64,000 nt of DNA from Diphasiastrum complanatum (Eukaryota; Streptophyta; Lycopodiopsida; Lycopodiales; Lycopodiaceae): the NCBI GenBank assembly GCA_029204225.1, contig CM055094.1, positions 62,386,442 through 62,450,441 of the forward strand, read 5' to 3'. This document shows, piece by piece, positions 9,211 to 20,289 of this stretch. Numbering within the stretch: the first letter of the stretch is position 1; every line of letters starts with the position of its first letter. Below the pieces are notes generated by a model, which was not told the DNA's origin, made no database searches, and worked only from the letters and a program-made list of their open reading frames with translations. Made by a program: the position numbers and the translations under genes.

Positions 9211-11379
9211 CTGATGTTACTTAATTAACATCTTGTAACATTTCTTTTCCTAGATTATCTTCTTCTCATTTTATTTTCTCCATAATTTTCCATTGCAACT
9301 CACCAAAGAAATATAAAATGAGAACTAGTCAACCTCCATAGAGAAGGTTCCAGAAACTCCATTAGCTTGTCATTTTATTCCATTCTTTAGAAATATTTCT
9401 TCAAAACTTGCATTCGCTTATTATTATTTCTAATATTCTTGAGAAGATTGTATACATATTTGAGAAAGAATATGAATATTATTTAAGCTGATTTAATGTA
9501 GGAAACCATCACTTTAAAATGCATATCCAATAGCTTTCAATTAAAAGCTTCTTATGATTATCGCATTTTTTTTGGAGGGTTGACATGAAAAATGATTTTT
9601 CTTGAAGGGTGTGACATTAACGATTGGAAATACTTCAAAATGCAATTGTTGGAATTAGAAAATATAAATCAATAAGACAACTTGCTTATTTGACTTGTTT
9701 TGTAATCCAATATATCCACTAGTTTAATTGCTCTCCTTTCTACGTCTACATTTTGAAGGCTTTGCATACCTTCACATAATAAATTGTTCTTGAAAAGAAA
9801 TGGTTATAAAGCTCTAGAAAGTCTTCAACTTGAAGTTTTGGAAAGAGTGTAGATTGGATTGGTACATAAGAAGCTAACAAGAAACAAATCAGATAGAATG
9901 AACTAGGTATCTTTTACCAGCATGTAGTCATTGATTGAATATCTATTGCATGCACATATGGAATGGTGCTAATCGATCATGAATCATCATAACAAAAATT
10001 GTTCCAAGAAGCCCAAGCATTCAAAGATCAAATGACCAAGAGTACACCCACATGCATTTCATCGCTCATTTTGGCTTTGCTTATGCAATTTTAAATAGGA
10101 AGTCGTCATATCAATATACATTTCCAATAACAACTAGACTTGTTTTATATTCATGAAAGAGCATTACATCCATATGCCAAAGGGGTTGACTTGAAAAAGT
10201 GTGATTTGTTTAAATCGACACCTTGAAACTTGAGCAAAACAAGTTCAGACTAACTGTTGTTAATTCTAGAAGCCACCCATATTGGCTTGATAATCCATCT
10301 GGAATCCAATTGATATAGACAATGGCTCTTTCTGGGCATAGGAAGTAAATTTGACAAGAGACAACTTCCTTGCACTTGCACAACCACATAACTCAGTTGC
10401 ATTCCTGCAATCTTTTTTATTCTACTTTGGCCCTTATAGATCTCTATAAAGTAAAGTTTATCGTAGCCTAAGTTTATGGTGGTGAAATTGAGGGACAAAG
10501 AAATGGCATTTGTCACATTAATAGTGTACTAAGATTTTAATCATATAAACTACATCTTGCACGAATTCTTAAAGGGTCTAATGCGCGAAATAGGAAACAG
10601 AGTTGCAACATAGAGAACTTTAGTAAGAACTTTACCAAACTACAACATCAACATTGACTTAGATCGAATGGAGGAATGTCTTGGTAGGTATCAGAGACAA
10701 TCATGAAGGGAGCGAAACAATTAGGCATCTGAGACAACCATGCTTCCTTCGAGATTAGACATTATGAATTGAGTGAGTGTCAATTGAGAAAGAAAAATAT
10801 CAGAAAATATTCGTAGTGCAATACACATAAGAAAATAGAGAATCTGAATTAAGTTGTTGTGAATACAACGATCAGATCATGAAGACATGTGCCCAAGACT
10901 GATTCACAATAGTGGCGCATTGTGTGCAATGATCTTACTTAGCTAGCTACAGATTAAATAACTATCTCTATTTCTTGAATGGCTTTCACTCTCTCATATA
11001 TCTCTGATTCTATGGAATCAGATAGTTAAGACACAATGGAGTTCGCATAGGAATTCTGATTCACTCTTCTTCACTTTCAACATCTCATCATCATCACTGC
11101 TTGTCTCGTGAGTTGCCGTTATGTATATATACATTTAACAGTTACAATGACTGCGTGGGCAACGAGCATGAAACAACACAATTACTAAAAAATGCTAAAG
11201 TGAACTGTGACGTGGTCTATGTCGGACGAGGCAGTGTGGATGATGTGGACCTCGAACTCGAAGACTTTGAATTCGAAGTAGGTCGAAGAAGATGTAGAAC
11301 ACGAAGACCTCAAACTCGAAGAGTTCATCTTCGATCCTGCTTCTGCTCTAGTTAATTGATTGCACACACGTTCTTACGT
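9211..11379. other. AT-rich spacer without recognisable genes
   Basis: No transposon domain, LTR end or convincing gene was found. Two frames were considered: 10250-10516 on the minus strand (88 codons) and 11101-11355 on the plus strand (84 codons, over a TTCGAA/CGAAGA-rich low-complexity stretch at about 11225-11335). Neither resembles a protein I know. The interval separates the two inverted E-family LTRs. Confidence 0.6.
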
Positions 11380-12850
11380 TGTGATTTTAGATCTATTTAA
11401 CTCATTTTATTGTTTTTGGATTAAAAGCTAGTTGTCAACGGACATTCAAGAGTATCGGTGACCAATATTACTGGTTAGATGTGATTTCAACCAAACAAAA
11501 GTAAAGGATTTTGATGCCGACAATCTCTATCGAATGTGTTGCATTACTATTTAGTGTGTCTGACTTATCGGCCAGCCCGATAAATTGGTCTGTGTTCCTA
11601 ACAAAGTTCGTCAGACAAGTGAGGTCTGTTGCATTAGATAAACCAAGGCAGAGAAAGATGCAAATGTCTCAATATCCATATGCAAGTATCCATATGCAAA
11701 GTTCCGAGCATTGATTTACAATAACATAGAACAAGCTTTAGGATGTGTAAGTCTGAATATACATGAGAGAAATGTAACAGTGATTCCGAAAGTTAACATC
11801 ACGATGTTCCAATCAATCGATTATTCAATCACATAGACAGTCAAATACCAATGAGTTTTAAGACAATCTTAGTAGTGAATTCACGGTAGCTCTCATACGA
11901 CAATATCAAGGCTAAAGAAGTGTCTGACCAGAGTTTCAATCGCAAGCACATCCGACAAAGTGAAGCTTACCAACTATCAAAAACAAAAGTACTCAGCAAA
12001 CAGAAGGCGTATGAAAGCAGAGAGAAGAGAGAACTCAAAAACTCAAACACTCTCTGTGATCTCCTGATAACTTGGTAATTGTATTGAAGCGTAAATGGAG
12101 TACATATAGAAAATGAGAGTGAGAGAACGTGGCTCTCTAGTAACCAGTATGTCGCTTCTTATTTAATTAAATTAACTAGTTCCAATCAATAGAAAAATTA
12201 AATGTGTACATTTCCTAAGTGGCATCCTTGTCACGTGGCTTTGCTCCAATGAGAAGCAAGCACGTGGAAGGTTACAACGTTTAATTTGAGGCATGACAAG
12301 TAGGGCTTCTAGAATGTTCCTTCCTTAGGGCTAGCCTTCTTATAAAGGTTTGCGACATTTGCCCTTCGGAATACAGTCCTTCCTTTAGTCATATTTATTT
12401 AGGCCTCTTTGTCAATATATCTTTGTATAAGCTGTCATTGTCGGGTCCATTAGATATTTCTTCATATTCGGCGATTATCTTTATCACTTGAGTAGGTTAA
12501 TTGGGATTTTGCATTGCCAAATAGTACTTCAAGAAAAACAGACATATAATATGGTATTACATATCCCCCCCTCAAATGTGAAGCATCCTCATGAACAATC
12601 GAATTAGCAACACATCAAAGGAAAGATATTTCTTCAATACATTCCATAATGGATCTCAAACAATCAGCAAAGATAAAAAGTGTTTTCTTCAATATATATA
12701 TATATACAGGATGTATACATTTTACTCTGGAGCATTTTGCAAGCTCAGAGATAATCTTTGATGTAAATGTATCTGTCTTTCAATCTTTCTTCTCTTGGCC
12801 TCATGAAATTGACCAACGACATGGTTGCCCAGATCAGTGTTTTTAATAAT
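11380..12850 (-). mobile_element. E-family LTR element, 3' end in inverted orientation (E2)
   Basis: Reading the minus strand, about 280 bases of 3' internal sequence (12850 to 12574) end in the tract GAGGGGGGGATA (12562-12573). The LTR then runs from 12561 (TGTAATACC) to 11380 (ending AATCACA), 1182 bp. The whole piece matches 6690-8286 in inverted orientation with many substitutions and small indels. The internal part keeps the end of ORF 2 with an intact TAA. The element is cut at about 12850, where unrelated sequence begins. Confidence 0.75.
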
Positions 12851-13537
12851 GCTTGAATCTGATATATGTACTAATAGAGCAATTCTGTTATCATTAAATT
12901 ATGCTGCGGAAATATGGGTGCTGAAATTGGAAATATATGCGCGAGTGTGATAGACAATTACATAATCAGATAAACAATTGAACTTTGATCAAAAACAAAT
13001 TTTATAATTCTGAATTTGAATCAGTATACATTTCTTGCTGCCTTGTGGTATCTCTTACAAAGAGTACGTAAGTGCGCAAGTGCATAGGTAAATAATTCAG
13101 TCTGAGTCTAAGTCTGAGCTTGAATTTGAGAGTGTGTCTTATCACAATAAGTGCACATGTATTTATATTGTTACATGATAGGTCCTTTGGCCTTTGTCCT
13201 TCTGTAACAGAATCCATTTGTTTTGACGGTTCAACAACGTTCTGTTTTTCAGAGTCGAAAGATTCTCTGTTCGTGACAGATTTGCTGTTTTCGAAAGATT
13301 TGCGACAGATTCTCGGAAGATTCTTGAAATTCACAACAGTGTCTTGATCTTTTGAGACAAATTCATGAATATTTTGAGTTTGCAATAATTTCGAGCTTCG
13401 AGCTTTAAGATTGAAGAATTGTTCGTTACAGTTTCGCGACAATTATTTATTCGAGTTTCGAGTTCTTAACCTTTGTCAGATTGACTACTATGCACTTTGT
13501 TGGTAGAACTGAGACTTGTCTGTTAAGGTGTTCTACA
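12851..13537 (-). repeat. probable copia 3' LTR with TATA box (lower end unresolved)
   Basis: On the minus strand the LTR would start TGTAGAACACC at 13537, directly after the purine tract CTTTGAGAGAGAGC (13538-13551) and the end of the copia RNase H frame. TATAAATA lies on the minus strand at 13160-13167, about 370 bases into the LTR, where a core promoter is expected. Sequence up to about 12851 is unlike the E2 copy, but I could not find a matching CA end, so the lower limit is only a bound. The text is rich in TTCGAAA and TTCGCGA words. Confidence 0.45.
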
Positions 13538-13792
13538 GCTCTCTCTCAAAGTGGGCAGTTGGATTAACCCCAATATTCTTCGTCGCTTCTCGAACAAAGC
13601 TTTATTGAGTGGCTTTGTAAAGATATCAGCTGTCATTTCCTCTGTGGGTATGAAGAATGTCTTCAGTATCTTCTTCTTAACTAAGTCCCGAATAACATGA
13701 TACTTGATAGCCAAACTCGGGATCTTTTGTAAGATAGATAGCTGAAGTAATATCCATTTGTAAGACATAAGGTTTAGAAATAGTTTTATCAA
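13538..13792 (-). pseudogene. copia RNase H C-terminal fragment
   Basis: The frame contains IKYHVIRDLVKKK, PTEEMTADIFTKPLNKALFE and KRRRILGL. These are the conserved end of copia RNase H: the H-x-x-R-E/D region, then the T-x-D-x-x-T-K motif and the final hydrophobic L-G-L. It stops next to a purine tract and a candidate LTR start. Everything upstream in the element is missing at 13793, so only the last ~80 residues of pol survive. Confidence 0.82.
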
Positions 13793-14903
13793 ATCCTTCT
13801 CACATTTGTTTGATCCATATCAGTTCGTTTGCTATCTTAGCTGCTGCTACATATTTGACAGCCCTCAATCAGACGAAGATGTTCACAAACACGAAAATTT
13901 GGAGAAATGAAGCACAAAAAGTTTTGCGAACACGAAAGTCAAAGGAAACGAAGATGAATGGTTCGCAAACACGAAAGTCAAAGCAGACGAAGACGAACGG
14001 TTCGCAAACACAAAAGATTCACGAACGAGAATCTTTTGCGGTCTGGCACGAGATTCCTTTGCGGTCCAGTGCAAGAGAAAGGCAGACGAGCAGAACGAAA
14101 CCAATGGTGGAAACGAAACCAACGACACAACACAGAAATTGTCACGAAACCCGTTTTTGCCCTCACGCTCCAAAGAGTTCTTGCAAGATCATGCAAGTAC
14201 CCAAAAGTATAGATGGCTGATCTGATGGCATCTAGGTCGTGGCTAATTCGCCACTCCTGTAATTCCCTGATTAGTTGTAGATGCTTAATCACTCTAATCT
14301 TAGATTTACATAGAGCGACTATACTTATGGATGATACTTGACATATAGATCAACAGAATACACATATAGTGTAAGAAAATACAGTAGTCTGATGCTAGTA
14401 AGCAATCAAGACGAGATACAGACAACGAGTCCGTCTGCGTGTGAGACGAGTCCTGTGATCAGGATCCATAGAGATCCAAGAGTCCGCTAGTAAGCGAGAC
14501 ATACATCCGTGAGAGTATCACATCTCTCTCACGCCAACGCACTGCGTGGATTTGCATGCAGTGCTTGAAGAATCAGAGAAAGAAATCAATAGACGATAGT
14601 GTAGCCTTTGTGCACATGTCAATTTGTGTTGTATGATCTTGAATGCAAATGCTTCTGCTATTAATCGTGTGTCTGAGTTTTCTTGTTCATTTGAATTTCG
14701 CACCATTGGTTGAAACTATGTTGAATGCTACATTAATTTTATAAACATAGATCAGTAGTGCCTGACTACATTCTAGAGGATCATAGGAGTGATTCACCTG
14801 GCAGTGTCTAGTGATCGCATCCGAATTCCATCTGAAACACAAGAGGGAATCACGGTTTCTTCGCGACTGTTTTGCGAATTGTTCTTCTCTTCACTCTCAT
14901 CAG
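13793..14903. other. unassigned repeat-like sequence with CGAACAC repeats
   Basis: This interval lacks a coding assignment. Three ~40-base units, each starting like GTTCGCAAACACGAAAGTCA, run from about 13920 to 14030. The several overlapping frames here (60-136 codons) are by-products of that low complexity. The right part leads to a copia primer site and probably contains part of that element's 5' LTR: TTTTGCGAATTG and CTTCACTCTCA occur just before it. No clean TG start was found. Confidence 0.4.
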
Positions 14904-14956
14904 TGGTATAAGAGCATATCGCAAATTTCTCACATTGTCTACAGTGGTATCAGAGC
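14904..14956 (+). other. two tandem copia primer-binding sites
   Basis: TGGTATAAGAGC (14904-14915, one mismatch) and TGGTATCAGAGC (14945-14956, exact) lie 41 bases apart on the plus strand, each preceded by CAG. The second is followed within about 30 bases by reverse-transcriptase coding sequence. That places the site directly next to the 3' half of pol and implies a large internal deletion of gag, protease and integrase. Confidence 0.8.
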
Positions 14957-14978
14957 CGCCCTGTCTGTTGATAGCAAT

Positions 14979-15956
14979 ATTGTCATTCTTCTAATTTATG
15001 TTGATGACATTATTCTTTGTGGAAGTTGTATCAAGCTAGTTGATAAAACTAAGCTAGCACTTGGATGTGAGTTTAAAATGCAAGATCTAGGAGAGATACA
15101 TTAGATCCTAGGCCTAGAAATTGATTTTTATGAAAATCATGTCTTTATATGCCAATCTAGATATGCTCACTCTATGTTGAAAAAATTCCATATGGAGAAT
15201 TCTAAGAGCATAGATACTCCAATGGAGAAAATTGTAAAATATCCTAATAAAGGTGATGAAAGATCCTTTGAGGACATCACACTTTTTAGGCGTCTTGTAG
15301 GCTCCTTGATTTGGCTTACCATTACTAGGCCCGATATAAGTTTTTGTGTGCACAAATTGAGTCAATTTATGCAAGATCCTAAGATCCATCATTGGAAGAT
15401 GGCCAAGAGGATTCTAAGATATGTATCTTCATCTTGTGATTATGGTCTACTCTATAAAAGTGAAGATCTATCCATTGTTGTCTACTCGGATTCGGACTTT
15501 GCAAGTGACAAGATGGATCGAAAGTCTATTAGTGCATACTTTCTTGGAGGAAATCTAATATCTTGGCTTTCCAAAAAGCAAGACACTATATCTCTCTCTT
15601 CATGTGAGGCCGAGTACAAAGCACTCACTACAACTACCAAATAGGTGCTTTGGATCAAGAGGTTATTAATGGAGCTAAAGTGCATCAAGGAAGATGATCT
15701 ACCAATTATCAAGTGTGATAACATCTCGGCCCAAGCTCTTGCCAACAATCCCATATTTCATGCAAGAAGCAAGCACATAGAAGTGGCACACCATTTTGTG
15801 AGAGAAAAGCTTATTGGAGGAGAAATCTATTTGGAGCATGTCAACTCATCCTCTTGTATTGCCGATCTACTCACCAAGCCTTTGAGCAAAAGTGCTTTCA
15901 TCAAGCATAGATCTAATCTTGGAGTTATATCAAGATCAATGCTCAAATCTTCATAG
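14979..15956 (+). pseudogene. copia reverse transcriptase (C-terminal part) and RNase H
   Basis: One frame runs from about 14979 to the TAG at 15954. It contains ILLIYVDDIILCG (the YVDD catalytic motif), the IDTPMEK and DITLFRRLVGSLIWLTITRP regions of the connection, and RNase H motifs YSDSDFA, SSCEAEYKAL and HARSKHIEVAHHFVRE. Two nonsense codons interrupt it: TAG at 15102-15104 after LGEIH and TAG at 15642-15644, where relatives have Glu. The N-terminal reverse transcriptase is deleted up to the primer site. The frame is followed by a purine-containing junction and an LTR at 15972. Confidence 0.92.
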
Positions 15957-15971
15957 ATAATTTTTTAGGAG

Positions 15972-16692
15972 TGTGAAGAATTCAAAAAGATTATCTATGT
16001 TAGATATAGGGGTCTTATGTTTTTTACATCAAGCATCTATGTGTAGGATGTTGATAGGAACAAATTTGGCATAGATGGCAAATTATGCATTTCCACTTGT
16101 AATGCCACTATTGAACCAAAATAGACTAAGAGGCTAAACTTGTGCCAATTAGATTGTAGACAAATGTAATGCTTTTGTTTGATGAATTCCAAGAGGTCCA
16201 ATAGGATTTAGAGGTGGAACCATGTGAGGTCCAATAGGAAATTGAGGTGTGCTTGAATATAGTCCAATAGAATTAAGAGGTGTATGGATCAATGGTCCAA
16301 TAGGATTAAGAGGTGACAAAGTATGGTGCAATCATATTTAAGCATAGTGGTAGCTCGTGGATCTACTAGTATCATTGTACTCCTCATTTTGAAGCTAATT
16401 GATTTGGTGATTATATGGATTTTGAGTGTTATTGGATTTCTAGCTTTCTCTCTCTACCTGAGAGCTCATGATGTTTTTTCTCTCTCTACCTGAGGAGAGC
16501 AGCTTGTTTTTACTTAGATTATTTTTTGAATACTTCCCACACGTGTGAGTGAGAGTTGGAAGTGATTGAATGCATGTAGTAGTGTGTTTTTGCCATAGGA
16601 TCTAAGATTGATCTTGAATCTCAATCTAGTCTTGATCTTGGTGCATCTACACACCTTAGGAGATTACAAGTACATGTTGTGAACAATTCACA
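15972..16692 (+). repeat. copia 3' LTR (about 721 bp)
   Basis: It starts TGTGAAGAATTC immediately after TTTTAGGAG and ends GAACAATTCACA, giving short inverted TGTGAA/TTCACA ends. An alternative end is TTCAACA 15 bases later (16707). Tandem-like words AGGTCCAATAGGAATT occur four times around 16195-16315 (spacing about 30-45 bases), probably enhancer-like U3 repeats. It closes the pol remnant at 14979-15956. There is no recognisable 5' partner. Confidence 0.65.
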
Positions 16693-16717
16693 CGTGTGAA
16701 TTCAACAATTTATGTTC

Positions 16718-17122
16718 TCAATCAGATCGACTTGCTTCAACTGTGTTTGTCATAATAGTGTAGAGAATTTTATTGGAAGATTCAGCTTGGCCATTCCCTC
16801 TGGGATAACAAGGAGTACTAAATATGTGTATAACAAAAAAATCTTCTAGTAAGCACTTTATCGTTTGATTGACAAAGTGTGTACCCCGGTCGCTGACAAT
16901 TTTGATCGGACATCCAAATCTGATAATAATATTTTCATAGAGAAACTTGGCTGTAGATTTCGCATCAGCAACTTTGACAGCTTTGGCTTCAACCCACTTG
17001 GTCATATAATCAGTTGCTACAATAATGTATCGGGCCTGAGATCCTCGCGTGGTAGGATGAATAGGACCAACATAATCCAGTCCCCATTTTTCAAATGGTA
17101 TCTTGGTAGCCATAGGAGCTCT
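16718..17122 (-). pseudogene. Ty3/gypsy integrase core fragment
   Basis: The frame starts in the RAPMATKIPFEKWGLDYVGP pattern typical of the entry to the gypsy integrase core. It contains the D-D-E set: D of GLDYVGP, D of IVSDRGTHF and E of GNGQAESSNK. It breaks off at SRSD just before the conserved Trp that normally follows, where the copia LTR flank begins (about 16722). At the other side, near 17115-17125, the sequence changes to copia RNase H on the same strand. The style fits Athila/Tat-type gypsy elements and the gag/protease at 19258-22165, making this the far half of that element. Confidence 0.88.
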
Positions 17123-18135
17123 TTGGTTGTTGAAGTCAATGCCTTGTACTCGGCTTCACAAAAAGATAGTGAGATCGTATCTTGCTTTTTGGAAAGCCAA
17201 CATATTACTCCTCCACAAAGAAATGTTGCAAATGCACTAATGGACTTTCTTTCCATCTTTTCACCTGCAAAATCTGAATCCGAGTAGGCTCTCAAGTGCA
17301 AGTTAGATCCTTCATAAAGTATGCCAAAAAATCTAGTACTAGAAACATATCTAAGTACTCTCTTGGCACTTTTCCAATGACGAACTAAAGGAGCTTGCAT
17401 ACTTTGACTCAACTTGTTTACACAAAAAATTAAGTCAGGTCTAGTGATGGTCAAATAGATTAGAAAGCCTATAAGCTTCCTAAAGAGGGTGATGTCCTCA
17501 AAGGATGCTTCATCACCTTCATTAGTTGCTTTCACAACATGCTCCATAGGGGTGTCAATCCCCTTACAATCTTTCATACCAAACCTTTCAAGAATGGAAG
17601 TAGCATACTTAGATTGACTTATGAAAGTACAACTGCTACTTCTAGACACTTCTATCCCAAGTATAAACTTTAGGAAGCTTAGATCTACCAACTTGAACTC
17701 ACTAGATAAATCAACTTTTACTTTTCTTATGCCTTCGTCATCATTTCCCCTCATAATGATGTCATCAACATAAAGTACCAAAATGATGATCTTTCCTTCA
17801 TTACATTTGAAATATAAAGAAGGTTCATAAGCCCTTAGTATAAAGCCAAGGGAATAGAGAAAATCATGCAACCTAGAGTACCAAGCTCTAGGTGCTTGCT
17901 TCAAGCCATATAGGCTCTTCCTTAAGTAGCACACTTTTTGCTCCTCACGAACCTTGATGAAGCCCTCGGGTTGCATCATGTAGATTTCCTCTTCTAAGAA
18001 GCCATTCAAGAAAGCATTTGTCACATCCATTTGGTAGAGATCCCACTTGAACAAAGTAGCAATGCAAATGATTAGTCTAATAGTTACAAGCTTAGCTACA
18101 GTTGCAAATGTTTCTTCATAATCCAATCCTTTCCT
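17120..18135 (-). pseudogene. copia reverse transcriptase-RNase H fragment, spliced onto gypsy integrase
   Basis: The frame is open for over 330 codons. RKGLDYEETFA leads into reverse transcriptase motifs KWDLYQMDVTNAFLNG, SLYGLKQAPRAWYSR and LVLYVDDIIMRG, then the connection (GIDTPMEHVVK, ITRPDLIFCVN) and RNase H (YSDSDFAGE, CEAEYKALTSTTKE). After TTKE at about 17125 the same open frame runs out of frame through the gypsy integrase, giving a 392-codon hybrid frame. At about 18130 some 30 bases plus a frameshift are missing relative to the usual copia text between KYK and GLDYEE. No stop lies within the copia part, so this insert is younger or less decayed than the surrounding gypsy frame. 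Confidence 0.9.
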
Positions 18136-18823
18136 TGTACTTACTAATAGATTCATCTTGATTGTACTTTGTTCTATAAATCCAGTTACATGCAAGTGGT
18201 TTCTTTCCTCTTGGAAGATTTACAAGATTCCAAGTATGATTTTCTTCTAATGCATCATACTCTACTTGCATTGCATCTCTCCAAACTTTAGATCTATATG
18301 CTTCTTCAAAAGATGATAGTTCTTCAAGCAATGTAGCTAAGAAAGAGTAAGAGGTAGAAGATGTAGAGTCATCCTTTTGCTTTCCCTTGTCCACATAGGT
18401 GAGCCTTGAGGGCTCAGCCTTGCTTCTTGATGACCTTCTCGGCCCCCTTTGACTCGGATCCTTGTCTCCATCCTCGGGTTTGTCAAGATCCTCCTCGGGT
18501 TTGTCAAGATCTTCAATGCACAATGGTTTAGATCCATTAGACAAGCTCTTAGCAAATTGTGACTCATCAAAAAGTACATCCTTGCTTACCTTTAATGTCT
18601 TGGATATAGGATCATATATCCTATAGCCCTTGCTATTTTCTCCATAGCCAACAAAAATCCCTTTAAAGGAGGTAGCATCTTCCTTCCTTCTTGTCTCCAA
18701 AGGGATGTGGACATAACAAATACATCCAAAGATTTTGAAATATTTTACATTGGGTTTCTTACCAAACAAAGCTTGATAAGGTGAGATCCCATCTATAGCA
18801 CTACTAGGAAGTCTATTACACAA
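18116..18823 (-). pseudogene. copia integrase C-terminus to reverse transcriptase N-terminus
   Basis: A 235-codon frame. NRLPSSAIDGISPYQALFGK, KIFGCICYVHIP and SFKGIFVGYGENSKGYRIY are the conserved end of copia integrase. A hydrophilic linker follows with an imperfect duplication (LDKPEEDLDKPED), then the start of reverse transcriptase (ENHTWNLVNLPRGKKPLACN and WIYRTKYN). The frame ends after a deletion/frameshift at about 18130. It lies between the integrase core (18824-19257) and the polymerase (17120-18135) in the normal copia order. Confidence 0.9.
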
Positions 18824-19257
18824 GTAATTAGCACATGTTATAGCTTCTCCTCAAAATGAGATGGGAAGTGATGCATCAAGTCTTAAAGACTTTGCACACT
18901 CACATAGACTCCTATTTTTCCTCTTGGCCACCCCATTTTGTTGGGGGTTGTAGGAACAAGTGTATTGTAATTTAATGCCATCTCACAAAAGTCTTTCATT
19001 TTATTGGAGGTGTACTCTCCTCCATTATCACATCTTAGTGCTTTGATGGAAGTACTAAGTTGCTTCTCTACTAGAGACTTGGACTTAATGAAAGCTTCAT
19101 AAACAAGACTTTTCTTTGATAGTAACTCAATCCATGTGAATCTAGTACAATCATCTATAAAAGTCACATACATTAAGGCACCTCCATTACTTGCATGTGA
19201 AAAACTATGTACATCAGAATGTATGAGATCCAGACGAGAGAGAGATCTTGATGAAGG
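18824..19257 (-). pseudogene. copia integrase core fragment
   Basis: From about 19240 the minus strand reads RLDLIHSDVHSF, MYVTFIDDCTRFTWI and ALRCDNGGEYTSNK, containing the first two catalytic aspartates. After that a frameshift at VPTTP/NKMG breaks the conserved PQQNGVAER region that carries the catalytic Glu. The upstream boundary is a junction with gypsy protease-region sequence. The word AAGGGTGGCACATTATT occurs on both sides of it (about 19255 and 19298), a duplication or microhomology at the join. Confidence 0.85.
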
Positions 19258-20289
19258 GTGGCACATTATTGACTTTTCGTTTGTCTTTATCCAATAAGGG
19301 TGGCACATTATTTGAATCAATCTTTTGAGGAGGATAATCCCATTTCAGGACCGTATTATAATGTTGCTTGGCTTGTTTCTTCATCATTGACCCTGTGATC
19401 CTATCTTCCTTTAATATAACTGCTTTTTGCGGTCTAATTGTTTGTTCATCAAGAATATTACGAACTCCAAATCTGGTTGGATCCATATGATTTAGAATTT
19501 GCTCATCAGTAAGTTCTACATTGTCATCATAAGTCAAGGCATGACTCATAGGAATGAGTTCATCTTCAATCGGATCTAGTATAGACTCTGTTGATATCCA
19601 AGCTACATTCAACACATTCAATGGAAAAGTAATCGGTGTATCCAAGGTTCGATCCAATAATGAAATCTCACTCAAATCTAACTAATTATCTTGTTGACAC
19701 TTATATCCTATTGTATAGTCAATCGTTGTAAGAGCTTCATTCCATTTGACAGTGTCGGTTCCTAAATTTTTTACTGGTTGATCACAAGTATGATCCGTTG
19801 TTGATAAATTATCATCCTCTTTTTGAACCACTGGTCTGATAGTCCAAGTTGCAAGATCAACCTTGACTGCACGTTCACAATTTTCAAAAGTGATTTTTCT
19901 GGTACCCCAGTTATGAACTACTTGCGCAACTTGTAACCATGGGCATCCCAATAGGACTCAATAGACATTTGGTACTTCTGGTAAGTCCATTACTATGAAA
20001 GTAATGACGAACTGTACTCTGGCAATTTTGACAGGTATATCTTTAACCATTCCTCGTGGACGAACTGATCAACTAGTTTAATGGAAAAAGTCGTAGGTTT
20101 TATCTTTGTAAGGTCCCATTTTGCACATAGCTTTGTAGAAATCAGTTTAACTCTCGAACCGCCATCTATCACAGCTACTCCATTAGGTAATTGTCTATGC
20201 TGTATCGATAGGGTGATTTTTTTTTGTTCACTTTCCCAAGCTGCTCCGACATGGAGTACTTCATTAGATTATTCAAATCTAGCACAAAA
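19258..20289 (-). pseudogene. gypsy protease region
   Basis: This stays in the same reading frame as the gag upstream. Around 20170 it reads VIDGGSRVKLIS, a retropepsin active site of the form D-G-G-S seen in Athila-type elements instead of DTGA/DSGA. Downstream come ARVQFVITFIVMDLP and LLGCPWLQVAQVVHNWG, conserved in this protease family, and then a long acidic linker to about 19270. There are at least two nonsense codons (near 19950 and 19680) and a local frame disturbance near 20065. The linker ends abruptly at the copia junction. Confidence 0.8.

Noticed and set aside
10250-10516. 88-codon minus ORF
   Set aside because: No family pattern and no conserved copy; length is within chance for a 2-kb spacer.
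13810-14292. Overlapping plus and minus ORFs of 84-136 codons
   Set aside because: Arise from CGAACAC/GAAAGTCAAA tandem repeats; no domain in any frame.
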